From assembly GCA_020002185.1 (NCBI GenBank), contig CM034543.1, positions 25,068,702-25,132,701 of the forward strand: a stretch of DNA of 64,000 bases. The letters are read 5' to 3'. The stretch is from Paraescarpia echinospica. Lineage: Eukaryota > Annelida > Polychaeta > Sabellida > Siboglinidae. The notes beneath the pieces are model-generated. The model saw nothing but the letters and a program-made list of their open reading frames with translations. It made no database searches and had not been told where the DNA came from. A program made the position numbers and the translations under genes. Shown here piece after piece: positions 49,260 to 61,085 of the stretch (positions within the stretch are counted from its first letter, which is position 1; each line of letters begins with the position of its first letter).

Positions 49260-50071
49260 AGTGTGTATATATGTATGTATGTATATATGTATGCATGTAT
49301 GTATGTATGCATGTATGTATGTATGCATGTATGTATGTATGTATGTATGATGTATGTATGATGTATGTATGAATGTGTGGATGTATGTATGTATGTATGT
49401 ATGTATGTATGTATGTATGTATGTATGTATGTATGTATGTAGCCTATGTATGTATGTATGTATGCATGCCTGAATATATGCATAGCCTATGTGTGTATGT
49501 ATGTATGTATGTATGTATGTATTTATGTATGTATGTATGTATGTATGTATGCATGTATGCATATATGTATGCGTGTATGTAAGGATGTATATAGCCTATG
49601 TATATATATATGAATGTATATATGCCTGAATATATGCATATATGTGTGCATATATGTCTAAAGATATATCTTACATGTATCTTCCTGTATCTATTTAGTA
49701 GTACACTACAGGATACGTGTTATCGTGTATGCGTGTATGCGTGTATGCGTGTATGCGTGTATGGGTGTATGCGTGTATGCGTGTATGCGTGTATGCGTGT
49801 ATGCGTGTATGCGTGTATGCGTGTATGCGTGTATGTATGTATATATGTGTGTATGTAAGTATGTGTGTATGTATGTATGTGTGTATGTATGTATGTGTAT
49901 ATGTATGTATGTGTGTTTGTGTGTATGTGTGTATGTATGTATGTATGTATGTATGTATGTATGTATGTATGTATGTATGTATGTATGTATGTATGTATGT
50001 ATGCATGTATGCCTGTATGTATGTATATATATTGGTAATTACCATTATGCGTATGTATGTATGTATGTATG

Positions 50072-50102
<31 letters not shown>

Positions 50103-50105
50103 GTA
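49260..50105. repeat. (ATGT)n microsatellite with (GTATGC)n variants
   Basis: Tandem ATGT, interrupted by AGCCTATGT and by a 49680-49735 unique block. Confidence 0.97.
49674..49735 (+). repeat. Unique block duplicated at 50700-50760
   Basis: Both contain TACATGTATCTTCCTGTATC and AGTACACTACAGGATACGTG. Confidence 0.9.
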
Positions 50106-50369
50106 CGCACGCACGTACATGAGTAAACGTACTCGTACTTACTTACTCGTACCTACGTACGCTCGAATGGATGTATGCATGCATAATTGCATGCGTGTAA
50201 ATACGTAAGTACGAAACGAAAGCACTTATCCGCGTATGCATGCACTTATGCATTATTCACGTGCTCACGCGCACACGTGCGCACGGGAGCTTGTATGCAC
50301 GTGTGCAATTATACATGTCTATAAGTATGTAGGTATTTTCACATTGATCTGCGTGTATGCGTGCGTGGG

Positions 50370-50399
50370 TGTGTTCGTGTGTTCGTGTGTGTGTGTGTA

Positions 50400-50488
<89 letters not shown>

Positions 50489-50690
50489 ATGTGCGCGTAC
50501 ATGTGTGTGCGTGTACGTGTGTCTCTGTGTGCATATTTGTGTATGTATGCATGCATGCGTGAATGTATGTATGTGTGTATGTATGTATGTATGTATGTAT
50601 GTATGTATGTATGTATGTATGTATGTATGTATGTATGTATGCATGTATGTAAGTATGTATGTAACCTATGTATGTATGTATGTATATGTA
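50370..50690. repeat. (TG)n then (ATGT)n
   Basis: About 35 TG units followed by ATGT tetramers. Confidence 0.97.
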
Positions 50691-50760
50691 TAAGTATATA
50701 CCTTACATGTATCTTCCTGTATCAACTTAGCAGTACACTACAGGATACGTGTTATCGTCA

Positions 50761-51129
50761 AGTGTAACCTCAGTGTGAACTGCGTTGACATTACCTTCAC
50801 GTAGCAGTCTGTTGGTCGGCCGGTGTCGCGAGTCGCGCGCTGAATGCGTGGGCTTCTCCGGCTGTCGCAAACTAATCATCACATCGCCCGCTCCGTCACG
50901 TGCTCCGCCAGGTGGCGCGCTATACACAACAACGCATAATATATGAACTAATCTTCTGACTCTGTCTTGCGTGCGAAATTGATATCGGTCTGGAGGTCCT
51001 AGATCGTAAAATGGTCGCTATTTTTAAGCAAATATTGAAATTCGTCTTTCCAAAACAGACTACGTAAATGTTGGTTAAATGCTATGTTAAGACCACAAGT
51101 GTTTAGTTTTAGTACAATATAGTTTCCTT
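50761..51129. other. No gene; GC-rich patch at 50800-50930
   Basis: GC content and CpG rise locally. A 66-codon minus-strand ORF is not recognisable. Confidence 0.3.
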
Positions 51130-52160
51130 TCTCAACATGTGCTAGAACCAACCAGGGGAGAGAATGTGTTAGACATAGTTTTGTCCTCACAGAATGAATT
51201 AGTTGACAATGTCAAGATATGTGAGCCACTGGGGAGTAGCGATCACAACCAGATACATTTTACCATCAAAGTAAAATCAGAAAGGAATTGTAAAAAGCAG
51301 TACAGGAGAAATTTCCACAAAGGAAAATATAGGGACATCAGGAAATATTTAGCAGAGATAGACTGGAATAACACACTGAAGAATAAGACTGCAACAGAAT
51401 GCTGGAATATCTTAAAGAGTGAAATTGAATGCTATGAAGGATAATAAATCACCTGGAGTGGATGGTATTCCACCCAAACTACTAGTGGAAATTGTAGAAC
51501 AAATTAGCATACCGCTTGCAACAGTTTTCAACTTGTCATTAGAAGAGGGAGTGGTTCCTTTAGAATGGAAAGAAGCAAACATTATACCGTTATTCAAAAA
51601 AAGGTTCGAGAAACAAGTCAAATAAGTATAGATCAGTTAGTTTAACATCGGTGATTTGTAAATTATTAGAAAGACTAATTAAAGATCACATGGTGGATTT
51701 TCTTGTTAAACATAACTTGATAAACCCATCTCAACATGGGTTTCTAAAAGCGAGGTCATACTTAACAAATATGTTATGTTTTTTGGAAGATATCACTAAG
51801 TGGGTAGATGATGGATGACCAGTAGATATCATCTACTTAGATTGTCAAAAAGCTTTCGACAAAGTGCCTCATCAAAGATTACTGCTTTAACTAAAGGCCC
51901 ATGGCATAGGAAATGATATAATTAACTGGATAGAAAAATGGCTGATTGACAGAAGACAACGGGTAGTTGTTGATGGGGAGGCTTCAAACTAGAAATCAGT
52001 TTTGAGTGGGGTTCCACAGGGATCAGTACTGGGACCTATATTATTCTTACTATATATAAACGATTTGGACGATAATATAGCTAGCAAGGTGTTGAAATTT
52101 GCAGATGATACAAAAGTGTTTAGAAGGCTTAAAAGTGCTGGAGATAGACAGCATTTACAA
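51130..52160 (+). pseudogene. LINE ORF2, endonuclease end plus RT, running into gap
   Basis: Reads LDIVLSSQNELVDNVK and LGSSDHNQIHF (endonuclease C-terminal SDH motif), then, after an internal deletion at about 51425, MKDNKSPGVDGIPPKLL, PLEWKEANIIPLFKK, RT motif [51 protein letters not shown] and catalytic [12 protein letters not shown]. Stops at several points and the lost segment between endonuclease and RT make it inactive. A nearly identical fragment lies at 57040-57430 in the opposite orientation. Confidence 0.9.
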
Positions 52161-53160
52161 NNNNNNNNNNNNNNNNNNNNNNNNNNNNNNNNNNNNNNNN
52201 NNNNNNNNNNNNNNNNNNNNNNNNNNNNNNNNNNNNNNNNNNNNNNNNNNNNNNNNNNNNNNNNNNNNNNNNNNNNNNNNNNNNNNNNNNNNNNNNNNNN
52301 NNNNNNNNNNNNNNNNNNNNNNNNNNNNNNNNNNNNNNNNNNNNNNNNNNNNNNNNNNNNNNNNNNNNNNNNNNNNNNNNNNNNNNNNNNNNNNNNNNNN
52401 NNNNNNNNNNNNNNNNNNNNNNNNNNNNNNNNNNNNNNNNNNNNNNNNNNNNNNNNNNNNNNNNNNNNNNNNNNNNNNNNNNNNNNNNNNNNNNNNNNNN
52501 NNNNNNNNNNNNNNNNNNNNNNNNNNNNNNNNNNNNNNNNNNNNNNNNNNNNNNNNNNNNNNNNNNNNNNNNNNNNNNNNNNNNNNNNNNNNNNNNNNNN
52601 NNNNNNNNNNNNNNNNNNNNNNNNNNNNNNNNNNNNNNNNNNNNNNNNNNNNNNNNNNNNNNNNNNNNNNNNNNNNNNNNNNNNNNNNNNNNNNNNNNNN
52701 NNNNNNNNNNNNNNNNNNNNNNNNNNNNNNNNNNNNNNNNNNNNNNNNNNNNNNNNNNNNNNNNNNNNNNNNNNNNNNNNNNNNNNNNNNNNNNNNNNNN
52801 NNNNNNNNNNNNNNNNNNNNNNNNNNNNNNNNNNNNNNNNNNNNNNNNNNNNNNNNNNNNNNNNNNNNNNNNNNNNNNNNNNNNNNNNNNNNNNNNNNNN
52901 NNNNNNNNNNNNNNNNNNNNNNNNNNNNNNNNNNNNNNNNNNNNNNNNNNNNNNNNNNNNNNNNNNNNNNNNNNNNNNNNNNNNNNNNNNNNNNNNNNNN
53001 NNNNNNNNNNNNNNNNNNNNNNNNNNNNNNNNNNNNNNNNNNNNNNNNNNNNNNNNNNNNNNNNNNNNNNNNNNNNNNNNNNNNNNNNNNNNNNNNNNNN
53101 NNNNNNNNNNNNNNNNNNNNNNNNNNNNNNNNNNNNNNNNNNNNNNNNNNNNNNNNNNNN
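52161..53160. other. Assembly gap (1000 N)
   Basis: Placeholder Ns cut the LINE at 52160. Confidence 0.99.
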
Positions 53161-53850
53161 CTCTCCACTCTCCCATCTCCGCTCTCCCCTCTCCCCTTTC
53201 CTCCTCTCTCCCTGAAAGCACATATCGGGCAGTTGTTTGTAAATGAACGCATGCGTCAAAACGATGCCTAGGAATCTGCCTTGTGAGGAAACGACAGTGA
53301 CGGATAATACCAGTTTTGTTATTTTATTAAGAGAAGGGCCTCGGGCGGTTCACGCAAAGAAATTGTGTATTAGATATTCATTTCTACGTCCCCCAGCATG
53401 TTGTCTGCAATGACTTTTTTTGCATTATTATGTCATGTAATAAAAATATTGTTTGTAATTTCTCAACAATACATCCGTTCACCGTTTGTGTTCCTTCGTC
53501 TTTCGCTTCCCTTCTATTATTCTTTTCCTTCTTTTTTGTCTTTTATTTGTTTCTTCTTTCCTTTTTCTATATGCCACTATTTCCTTCTTTCCTTTTTTCT
53601 TCTGTTTTTCTTTAATTTTTCCTTCTGTCTTTCTGTCCTTCTGTTCGTCTTTCCTTCGTTACGTTATTCCTTATATTCTTCTTTCATTCTAGCATTATAT
53701 TCGTTCATTCTTTCCATTGGTCTTTCTTTTTATTTCCCTCTTTTTACTGTGTCTACGTTTCTTCTCTTCTTCTTTGCTTCTTTTATTTTTGTCCTCTTTT
53801 ATTATTTTCCAATTTCCTTCTTTTTTTCTTTCTCCAATCGGGAACTGTCC
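53161..53850. repeat. Pyrimidine-rich tracts (CTCTCC and TTCCTT)
   Basis: 53161-53212 is CT-rich at the gap edge; 53490-53850 is an imperfect TTCC/TTTC tract. A 174-codon hydrophobic ORF over it is compositional. Confidence 0.7.
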
Positions 53851-55985
53851 GGACACAAAGTTAGTTTTATATGTTCAAAACTGTCTATATGGATAGTGAA
53901 ATATAATTTTTCAAGGACATAACCACATCAAATACATAGTACATATGAAAAGCCATTCCCTATCCGGACTCTGGTGTATACCACACCCAGATACGGCGTA
54001 CCATAAAGTATTTTTTTAATAAGAAGGAGAGCCATCAATTATATCAATGGCGGCGTAAATAAAACAAGCTGAGTGCTTTGTCCATATTTACAACTACATC
54101 ATGGCGCACACATACGAGAACCATATATTTTTAACAAAACTCATCCTATGTTTATTATAATACAGCATAATGTATCCTGAAGTAGTTTGCGACTTGCAAG
54201 AGCAGGACAACGCAAACGTGGTCGGACTTGCGATCATCGACCACAGTCCACAACAGCCTTTTAGGTCTCGTTTCTTTCGTCGGCTTCTCGCTGCCGATTA
54301 GTCGTGTCCAATTAATTTGCTCTAAAGGAAACAAGGCAGCGAAGTCGCCGAAAGCGCGACAGGCGTTTCCACAACTCGGCCAGTCTTCCTGCATATCGCC
54401 GCTCTCCCGCAAGCAGTCGCCTCATTCCAGCGGCTCGTCGGATTACTCGCGAGATTGCCTCGAATCGATATTAGGAGGAACGCTGCAGCGAGTCGTTGCC
54501 GCGCGCTGGACTTAATCTCGTCCGTCTTTGCCGCGCCGGCTTCGCTGTCGTCCGACGGAGGTGATCAGACGAAACAGGAGCTTCATTCGCTGCCCCCAGC
54601 TGCGGATTCTTTTACCAAGCGATTTTGTGTAAAGCGGATCAAATGTATTCCGTAATATGTCGTCGCGGTGTCGTATCTTTGCCGTGTCGTTACGAAAAAG
54701 TTCACAGAGTCGATGCTGGGACACTGCCTCTACGGGGCTTTGACCTTGCCGTACCATGTATTCTTCGCCATCGTAAAGCCCGAAGTCCTACAATAGGGTA
54801 GTGGAATTTAGTAACAAACCTGTTTATGTTTTTAGTTCATGTATGTCAAAAGGTAAATATATCCAGAGACAGTTATTACCTGTTCAGTCTCCGAACTTTA
54901 CTGAGGATACGATTTACAAGATTATTAAAACTGCATAATACAGTAGGTTATTGTGAGGTAAACTGCGGTAACAATAAATGGGTTGTTTGTGAAGTGACCT
55001 GGACTAATGAAATTACTGTCGTCGTCAATCAAAATTCAAATGAAAGGTATTCTCCATACGAAAATTTTACGAAGACACATTTCGCTAAATACACTCAATA
55101 TAATTAATGCCAACGGATTGTTTGCATAACCTTTGTTGTACCTTTTTTAAATAGTAGTTTTCTTCACACACGGAGGACAAAATGTGGAAAACTGCAAAAT
55201 TCATGGCAATTGTTCCAGTACCGAATACAATAATAGTCTTATACAGCACCCAATAGTCACGTATGTCACCGAATGGTCATGCTTGACGTCCTATACTCGT
55301 GTTCAACCCAGCATACAGTACCGACTTCTCATCGGCGACTGCTATTCAGGCAACGTATAGTCCATACATCCGAAGCATTCGTTCCCCTAGGACCTAAGTA
55401 GTACCTATGGCCACAAGTATGTCGGCCTTAGGACAACAAAATTAAAATTACATATGACAACTAATAGTCTTGCATTTGTTCATTTCCGCGTAACTAAAAA
55501 ACAAACGTGACATGGATTACATTGATCATCCTAATAGAAGGTGTGTTTCTATTTAGAAATCCTTGTTTGAATATATAATACAATTATCTGAGTGATTTCC
55601 TGTTTTGCAATAAAATATTTGTCCTTACTTGCAATGATATACTGTTTTCAGTGTCCCACGATACCTTCGGCGTGCACAGTTTCAATGATCTCGTGACACG
55701 TGACACATATCCAGCACTGCTTCAACGGTCGGTATCACACGATGTCACTCGATGGCTGTCCCCTATTATTTTATACCGCTTACATAATTACCCTTTGAAT
55801 TCATCTATGAGAACGAATGCTGGGAGCACGTGTTAAATTATTGCATTACTAAACTGTTTAGATTTGAGTACGAGGAAAAACTCGAACGTGTCTGGTTCCT
55901 TGTTTTAATTACTTATATATATAATAATAATTGTAACATGCCATATTTGTTGAATACAATTATTTGGTTGTCTTAATCACCTCCT
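53851..55985. other. No secure gene
   Basis: 54155-54757 has overlapping ORFs on both strands in a GC-richer patch (minus strand ORFs at 54155-54412 and 54512-54757), but they are in different frames and I recognise nothing in them. Confidence 0.3.
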
Positions 55986-55989
55986 CTAA

Positions 55990-56185
55990 CTTAAAGGCCA
56001 TATCCTGGGAAAAAATGTGCTGTGTTCCATAATAACAAATGATGTATGCACTTTGAAATGATGCTATTGAAAATATGTTTATGAATCGCATAAAAGCGTA
56101 CAAGATAAAAAGAACCTCTAAATTTACCGCCTTACGGAAATTGTCGTGTGACAGCGGCTTGAGATTACGTGACGTCACTTGTGGA
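55990..56185 (-). repeat. Inverted repeat, left arm (CRE-containing)
   Basis: Reverse complement of this arm starts CCACAAGTGACGTCACGTA and ends GATATGGCCTTTAAG, matching the right arm at both ends. The middle is diverged. Confidence 0.65.
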
Positions 56186-56232
56186 AAACAGCTGTCAGCC
56201 GGGACTACCCTGATTGATTAGCAACTCATAAA

Positions 56233-56463
56233 ATGGCGGCCGGTGGGTTGAGAGCGGTGTCTCTTCTGTTACCGAGACCAGTGCATACGATGATCAAATA
56301 TATTTTCGTGACAGTGATGATGACATTTGAGAGATTAATGTTGTTTCTGCTGATGTTAGATTGCCTGGTGTCGGTGCAGTGCTACGTATACAGGCCGAGG
56401 CATGAACCTGTCGAGAGAGTCCGGCAACTCACTGACGGCCGGCTGTTGAGTTCGTTGTGGTGA
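56233..56463 (+). CDS. Candidate small membrane protein ORF, 76 codons
   Basis: Begins MAAGGLRAVSLLL in a strong start context (AAAATGGCGGCC, which also matches a YY1 site). A hydrophobic segment FVTVMMTFERLMLFLLMLDC could be a membrane helix; the C-terminus is basic and polar (YRPRHEPVERVRQL). A perfect CRE (TGACGTCA, 56170-56177) lies 63 bp upstream, but that CRE belongs to a repeated element. It could be a first exon or chance. I know no homologue. Confidence 0.25.
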   Translation: MAAGGLRAVSLLLPRPVHTMIKYIFVTVMMTFERLMLFLLMLDCLVSVQCYVYRPRHEPVERVRQLTDGRLLSSLW

Positions 56464-56824
56464 AATGGCCAGTGGTGTCGTTGTGGTACTCGTTCGCATC
56501 TTGACGCTTCTTTTGAGTCATTTTAAGGACTGTTGATTTATTGATATCTAACTGTATTTTGACACCCATCTTCCACCTCATAAGATATATCCATCGGCAG
56601 ATCTGAACCATGATTGATGTTATTCGTCGTAGGCATAGCAAGTTTCCCGTCCTTTACATACAATATGTTTCATTTTCTGCCGACAAATTGGGTCTTTGGG
56701 GAAGATATCCACCGAATTTCCAGTCAAACCCTGAATTGCCACTGTTTCCCACAACAAATATCTTCATCAATTAGTTACGTTAATGATAAAACAGCTGAAA
56801 TAAAATTATAATGAAATAACATTT

Positions 56825-57032
56825 AGCCGGTTCCACGAGTGACGTCACGTATCTGCGCCTTCGGACGTTTCCGGAAAACATACATTTCCAGGTTTGCACT
56901 GTGACCGGTCACTGTTTAAGATCAATTTTATCAATTTTTTTTTGCAAACATGTGGCTTCGGATTTGTGATAACATTATATAAGTATATTTACGTAGTTCT
57001 CTGGAAAAAAAATTTGGACAAGATATGGCCTT
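56825..57032 (+). repeat. Inverted repeat, right arm (CRE-containing)
   Basis: Starts CCACGAGTGACGTCACGTA (CRE at 56840-56847) and ends GATATGGCCTTTAAA. Confidence 0.65.
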
Positions 57033-57039
57033 TAAATAC

Positions 57040-57430
57040 TGCTTAATTTGATCAACCTGTCAAGATCATCTTGTAAATGCTGTCTATCTCCAACACGTTT
57101 AATCTTTCTAAACACGTTTGAATCATCTGCAAATTTCAACACCTTTCTTGTTATATCATCGTCCAAATCATTGATATATATTAAGAATAATATAGGTCCC
57201 AGTATTGATCCCTGTGGTACACCACTTAAAACTGATTTCGAGTTTGAAGCCTCTCCATCAACAACTACCCGTTGTTTTCTGTCAATCAGCCATTTTTCTA
57301 TCCAGTTAATTAAACCATTTCCTATGCCATTTCTCCTTTAGTTTAAGCAGTAATCTATGATATGGCACTTTGACGAACGCTTTCTGAAAATCTAAGTACA
57401 TGATATATACTGGTGATCCCTCGTCCACGT
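57040..57430 (-). pseudogene. LINE RT fragment, same family as 51130-52160
   Basis: Minus strand reads YLDFQKAFVKVPYHRLLLK, WLIDRKQRVVVDGEASN, SGVPQGSILGPILFLIYIND, KFADDSNVFRKIKR and DRQHLQDDLDRL. A frameshift near 57335 breaks the ORF. It abuts the right arm of the inverted repeat. Confidence 0.88.
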
Positions 57431-57439
57431 GGCGTAGTT

Positions 57440-58090
57440 TTAAACATTCGTCGTTTCATGGTGACCTTGTTTAACCTCCACTTCACACCACTTGATACCT
57501 CCCCTTCGTATCCCATATTTACGGGGAAACAGTTGGCTTTCCAACGGTATACGACATTGCCATGAATAGATAAGTAAAGTAGATATAGGCTACCGTTGAT
57601 GTTGTATAACGTTTGCGGGATGACACAATTACGAACATTTATCACTTGACGGTGACTCTGTTTGATCGTTGTTTCACACCTACTCCATCAACTGACAGCT
57701 CCATGTCATATCTCATTGTGACGGGATGAAAAGGTTCTTTCACACAGCGTATAACTCGTACATATAAATGAAGCAGTCACAGGGTCTTTATAACTTTATT
57801 ACTTTTGTGATATTGCAAAAAATTGAGTGTTCGTCATTTCACGGTGACCTTTTTTGACCTTAGGTGCACTCATACCATGTCAAGTAACACCTCCATGTCG
57901 TATCTCATTTTGACTGGGAGACAATACGCTTTTCAAAAATCTATTATTTGTTCTTCTTGTAATTAAGTAAAATAGATATGCGACAATTATAATATTAAGA
58001 CGACTGCGGAAGCGCATAATTTCGAAAATTCATCATTTGACGGTGACCCTATTTTATTGTGGATTCACGCATTTGGGTGTGTGTCCTACA
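57440..58090. repeat. ~193-bp degenerate tandem repeat, 3-4 copies
   Basis: The landmark TCATTTGACGGTGACC recurs at about 57448, 57643, 57835 and 58028, followed by CCTCCATGTCATATCTCATT-type blocks in three units. Confidence 0.7.
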
Positions 58091-58421
58091 ATAAAGCACT
58101 TTTGGGGGATTTGCCGCTCGCATAAAATCACTTGTCTAGCTTATTCACAGATACCCACTGTGATGTGCATGTCTCTCTCGAATATGCATGCAGCACCATT
58201 GTAATTTTCTGTTTTAATGCGCTGCGCCAAATATAGACACTTGATATGCCTTTGTCTTGCCTGGTGATTGCTCTTTGCGGAGGGCAAGATTCCGAGAACT
58301 CGCACGATTGTTGTCTACTATTCAACATGCAAAGCCAGAAGACGGTTATGGCCATCACAAAACGTACGTGGCCTACTTCCTCTACGACTAGAGCTCGAAC
58401 TTCTTTGTTTGACACGTCTAT

Positions 58422-58422
58422 T

Positions 58423-58471
<49 letters not shown>

Positions 58472-58530
58472 CGTGTGTGTGCGTGTGTGTGCGTGCGTGC
58501 GTGCGTGCGTGCGTGCGTGAGCGCGTGTCA
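58422..58530. repeat. (TG)n/(CGTG)n microsatellite
   Basis: TG units, then CGTG tetramers. Confidence 0.97.
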
Positions 58531-58758
58531 GGGGTTGACTCTGGTTTTAAATTGTGTGTGTGTCCTTATTGTTATCATTATTTCCCCTACAAATATTTCT
58601 TTATATTAAGCTCGCTCAGTTATCCAGGCATTTCAAACCGAGAAAAGATACATATTAATAGTTTCTAGTTAAAACCGCCTCTAGTTAAGCTCTCCTCTGG
58701 ATTATTACCATGTCCATGGATAGCTACACTATTACTTTATAATGCCACGTTAGCGTTT

Positions 58759-58771
58759 GTTGCTTGGCAAC
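58759..58771. promoter_or_regulatory. RFX X-box motif
   Basis: GTTGCTTGGCAAC. A weaker relative, ATTGCTAGGTAAC, is at 59285-59297. No adjacent gene is identified. Confidence 0.35.
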
Positions 58772-59776
58772 CCTGCCAGAAAAAGCACGCCAACAATCGT
58801 CGAAAGCCGACACGTTCTGCAATAGGCAACGCTGACGTTCCGTTTGCGTTTAAAATCCCCATCTAATCGGGGTTGCCCTGACTAAATATTTTTTTTAATC
58901 TAAACCTACGAACCACCCTAATGGACCCGTTAGCACAACTACACATTTTAGTTCCATATATACGAAACTAACAGATATGTTCTCGGATATAAATAACAAT
59001 ATGTTTGTGCAGCCATCTTTAAAAACGGCCGTCAGCGCCTTTCAGTGCGTTTAAATAGCCACATAGCCAAATATTTGTGTTTATGTATGGCCTATGTGAG
59101 GACGAAATATCATGCTCTTATCACAGAATTCACCATACAGCCATATTGTTTTGAGTGAGGCTATTGTTAGGAATATTTGTATATATAACACAATGTTGAT
59201 CTCGTAACGAACATAGGCGACTAAGATATTGTAGAAAATGTCTAGTCACACGCATGACTCAGCAAGCACTTATATAACAAACATATTGCTAGGTAACCAA
59301 ACCATTGTTCCGAAATGTGCAGTACCACAAATAATGCAAGCAACACGTATTGAATTCATCTAAACGCATTTTATACCGTTCTTAAGGTAATACTCAGTTG
59401 CCTGGCATCCAATTTTTTTTTTTTACAATTTAAATTAAAAATCGAAGTGTTTTACTAACACAGTTAGATAGGTTGATACGTAAGTTATTAGGTAGGTACA
59501 GATTTTTGTATTTCCTATAATATTATGATCTAAAATATACCAACTAGATTATTTGGTTGCAGATCGGACGCCATGTTGTTTTCATAATTTAAGGGGTCAA
59601 CGACCCTTCCCACATATTGCCAACACGATTTTTGTTTATTCAGCACACCCAAGTCACCGTAAAACGTTTGATGAAACATTCCATAAAATGCATACGGAAC
59701 GTTTTAAACCCATCTATTTCGATGTGACATCATACTAGTATTGGCGCAAACGGTTAATGTTATTATTATATACATT
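58772..59776. other. No gene seen
   Basis: AT-rich sequence without coding signal. Confidence 0.4.
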
Positions 59777-59852
59777 GTTAGGGTTAGTGTCAGTTAGGGT
59801 CAGTAGTAGAACATAAGTATTAGGGTTAGTTACGATTATGGTTAGGGTTAGG
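59777..59852 (+). repeat. Degenerate TTAGGG interstitial telomere-like repeats
   Basis: GTTAGGGTTAG, GTTAGGGTCAG, ATTAGGGTTAG and GTTAGGGTTAGG within 76 bases. Confidence 0.6.
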
Positions 59853-60001
59853 CTTCGAACGAGTACGCAGTTAACTGTCATCTTAGAAGCAAAACACACG
59901 TCTGGTATGGTGCTCATGGTTACGGCACGTTACAACGACGACAAGGAAGGACGTCCAGGTGTGGTCGCGGTCGTATTCTATAAACCGCCACTTGTCCAGA
60001 A

Positions 60002-60080
60002 GGATCGTGTCTATAGCCGTGTGTAGACCACATACCTCCTGATCGTGTTTATAGCCGTATGTAGACCACATATCTCCTGA
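60002..60080. repeat. ~40-bp tandem duplication
   Basis: GATCGTGTCTATAGCCGTGT and its near copy, each followed by GTAGACCACATA. Confidence 0.9.
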
Positions 60081-60565
60081 TTTATTGGAAGCAATGGGTG
60101 TCGCCGCAATAACAGAACGAAGAGAACAACTCGTATCGTGTTGCTTCTCACCATCTAATCAAACGAGACGAGCAGCGAAAGAAAGAGAAACGTGCATGAC
60201 ATGTCATGTTAGTAGGTCATGTCGCTTCCAAGAATACAACAACATGTTTACTAGAACTTGCACCTTATCAGAGCACATCCGTCGTTGTAGAATCTAACAT
60301 GAAAGTCTCCCAGGGAGGTGGTTTGGTTTCAGTGATCAGTAGTCGGTTTTCGTTATAGTTGTAGGGTTGCATTTTCTACAGCTCAAACTACTCTTTATTG
60401 AATATAAGGTGCCTGCTGAATATGTACAATTATTAATTTTGGTTGTGTATTCCGTGGCCCGGAAGCAGCCTAGGTGGTAAGTAATAACGCACAGTTCGCT
60501 GAATTGCTTTTATTGAGTGTGGGAATATCGTGACATTGCATAATGTCAAAGAGCTTAGCGGTTTT

Positions 60566-60567
<2 letters not shown>

Positions 60568-60621
<54 letters not shown>

Positions 60622-60645
60622 TACAGACAGACAGACAGACACAAA

Positions 60646-60698
<53 letters not shown>

Positions 60699-61013
60699 AC
60701 AGACAGACATAATTTCTTTATTTTGATCCATATACTTATCACTCAATGAGTATGTAAAAGTATAAATATCATAATAACAAAACGAATACAAGTAATCAGA
60801 CGTGGGTCGGGGAGACGCCCACTGTAGCTAAAAAGCCGCTTTCGTGGGAGCTACCCAAGTATAATTAATGAGAAATCCTGGTGTATAGGAGTAGCATATA
60901 ATCAGTAAAGAGACTAACGCAGGCAAGGCTTACAACATGACATTATGCATGGTGGATTGAATGGTTATTCATCCAAAGAGAATAACACATTATTCTTATT
61001 TGTTGTCCACATC
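60568..61013 (-). mobile_element. LINE 3' UTR copy with (CAGA)n/(CAGG)n tail
   Basis: 60710-61013 aligns throughout with 41420-41720 (shared TTATTTTGA, GAGTATGTAAAAG, AAAGCCGCT, TCCTGGTGTATA and GGTTATTCATCCAAAGAG). The tail here mixes CAGA and CAGG tetramers. No coding part remains. Confidence 0.85.
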
Positions 61014-61085
61014 GTTTCCCTTCGTTAGGTCTCCAGGTGGTGATACGCGATGTCCATCGGCTATCTCATAATCTACTGAAGGGCC
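61014..61085 (-). pseudogene. LINE C-terminal fragment, same family as 6925-7285
   Basis: GTCTCCAGGTGGTGATACGC and GATGTCCATCGGCTATCTCA match 7100-7142. It joins the previous element directly. Confidence 0.65.

Noticed and set aside
51989..53271. ORFs across 52161-53160
   Set aside because: Same gap artefact; only the LINE RT part before 52160 is real.
53398..53922. 174-codon hydrophobic ORF resembling a multi-pass membrane protein
   Set aside because: It lies on a TTCC/TTTC pyrimidine tract; Phe/Leu/Ser content is compositional.
54155..54757. Possible gene in the GC-richer patch
   Set aside because: ORFs on the two strands overlap and neighbouring minus-strand ORFs are in different frames separated by stops; no family recognised.
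60085..60297. 70-codon Cys-rich ORF
   Set aside because: Cysteine spacing fits no zinc-finger or toxin pattern I know; no signal peptide.
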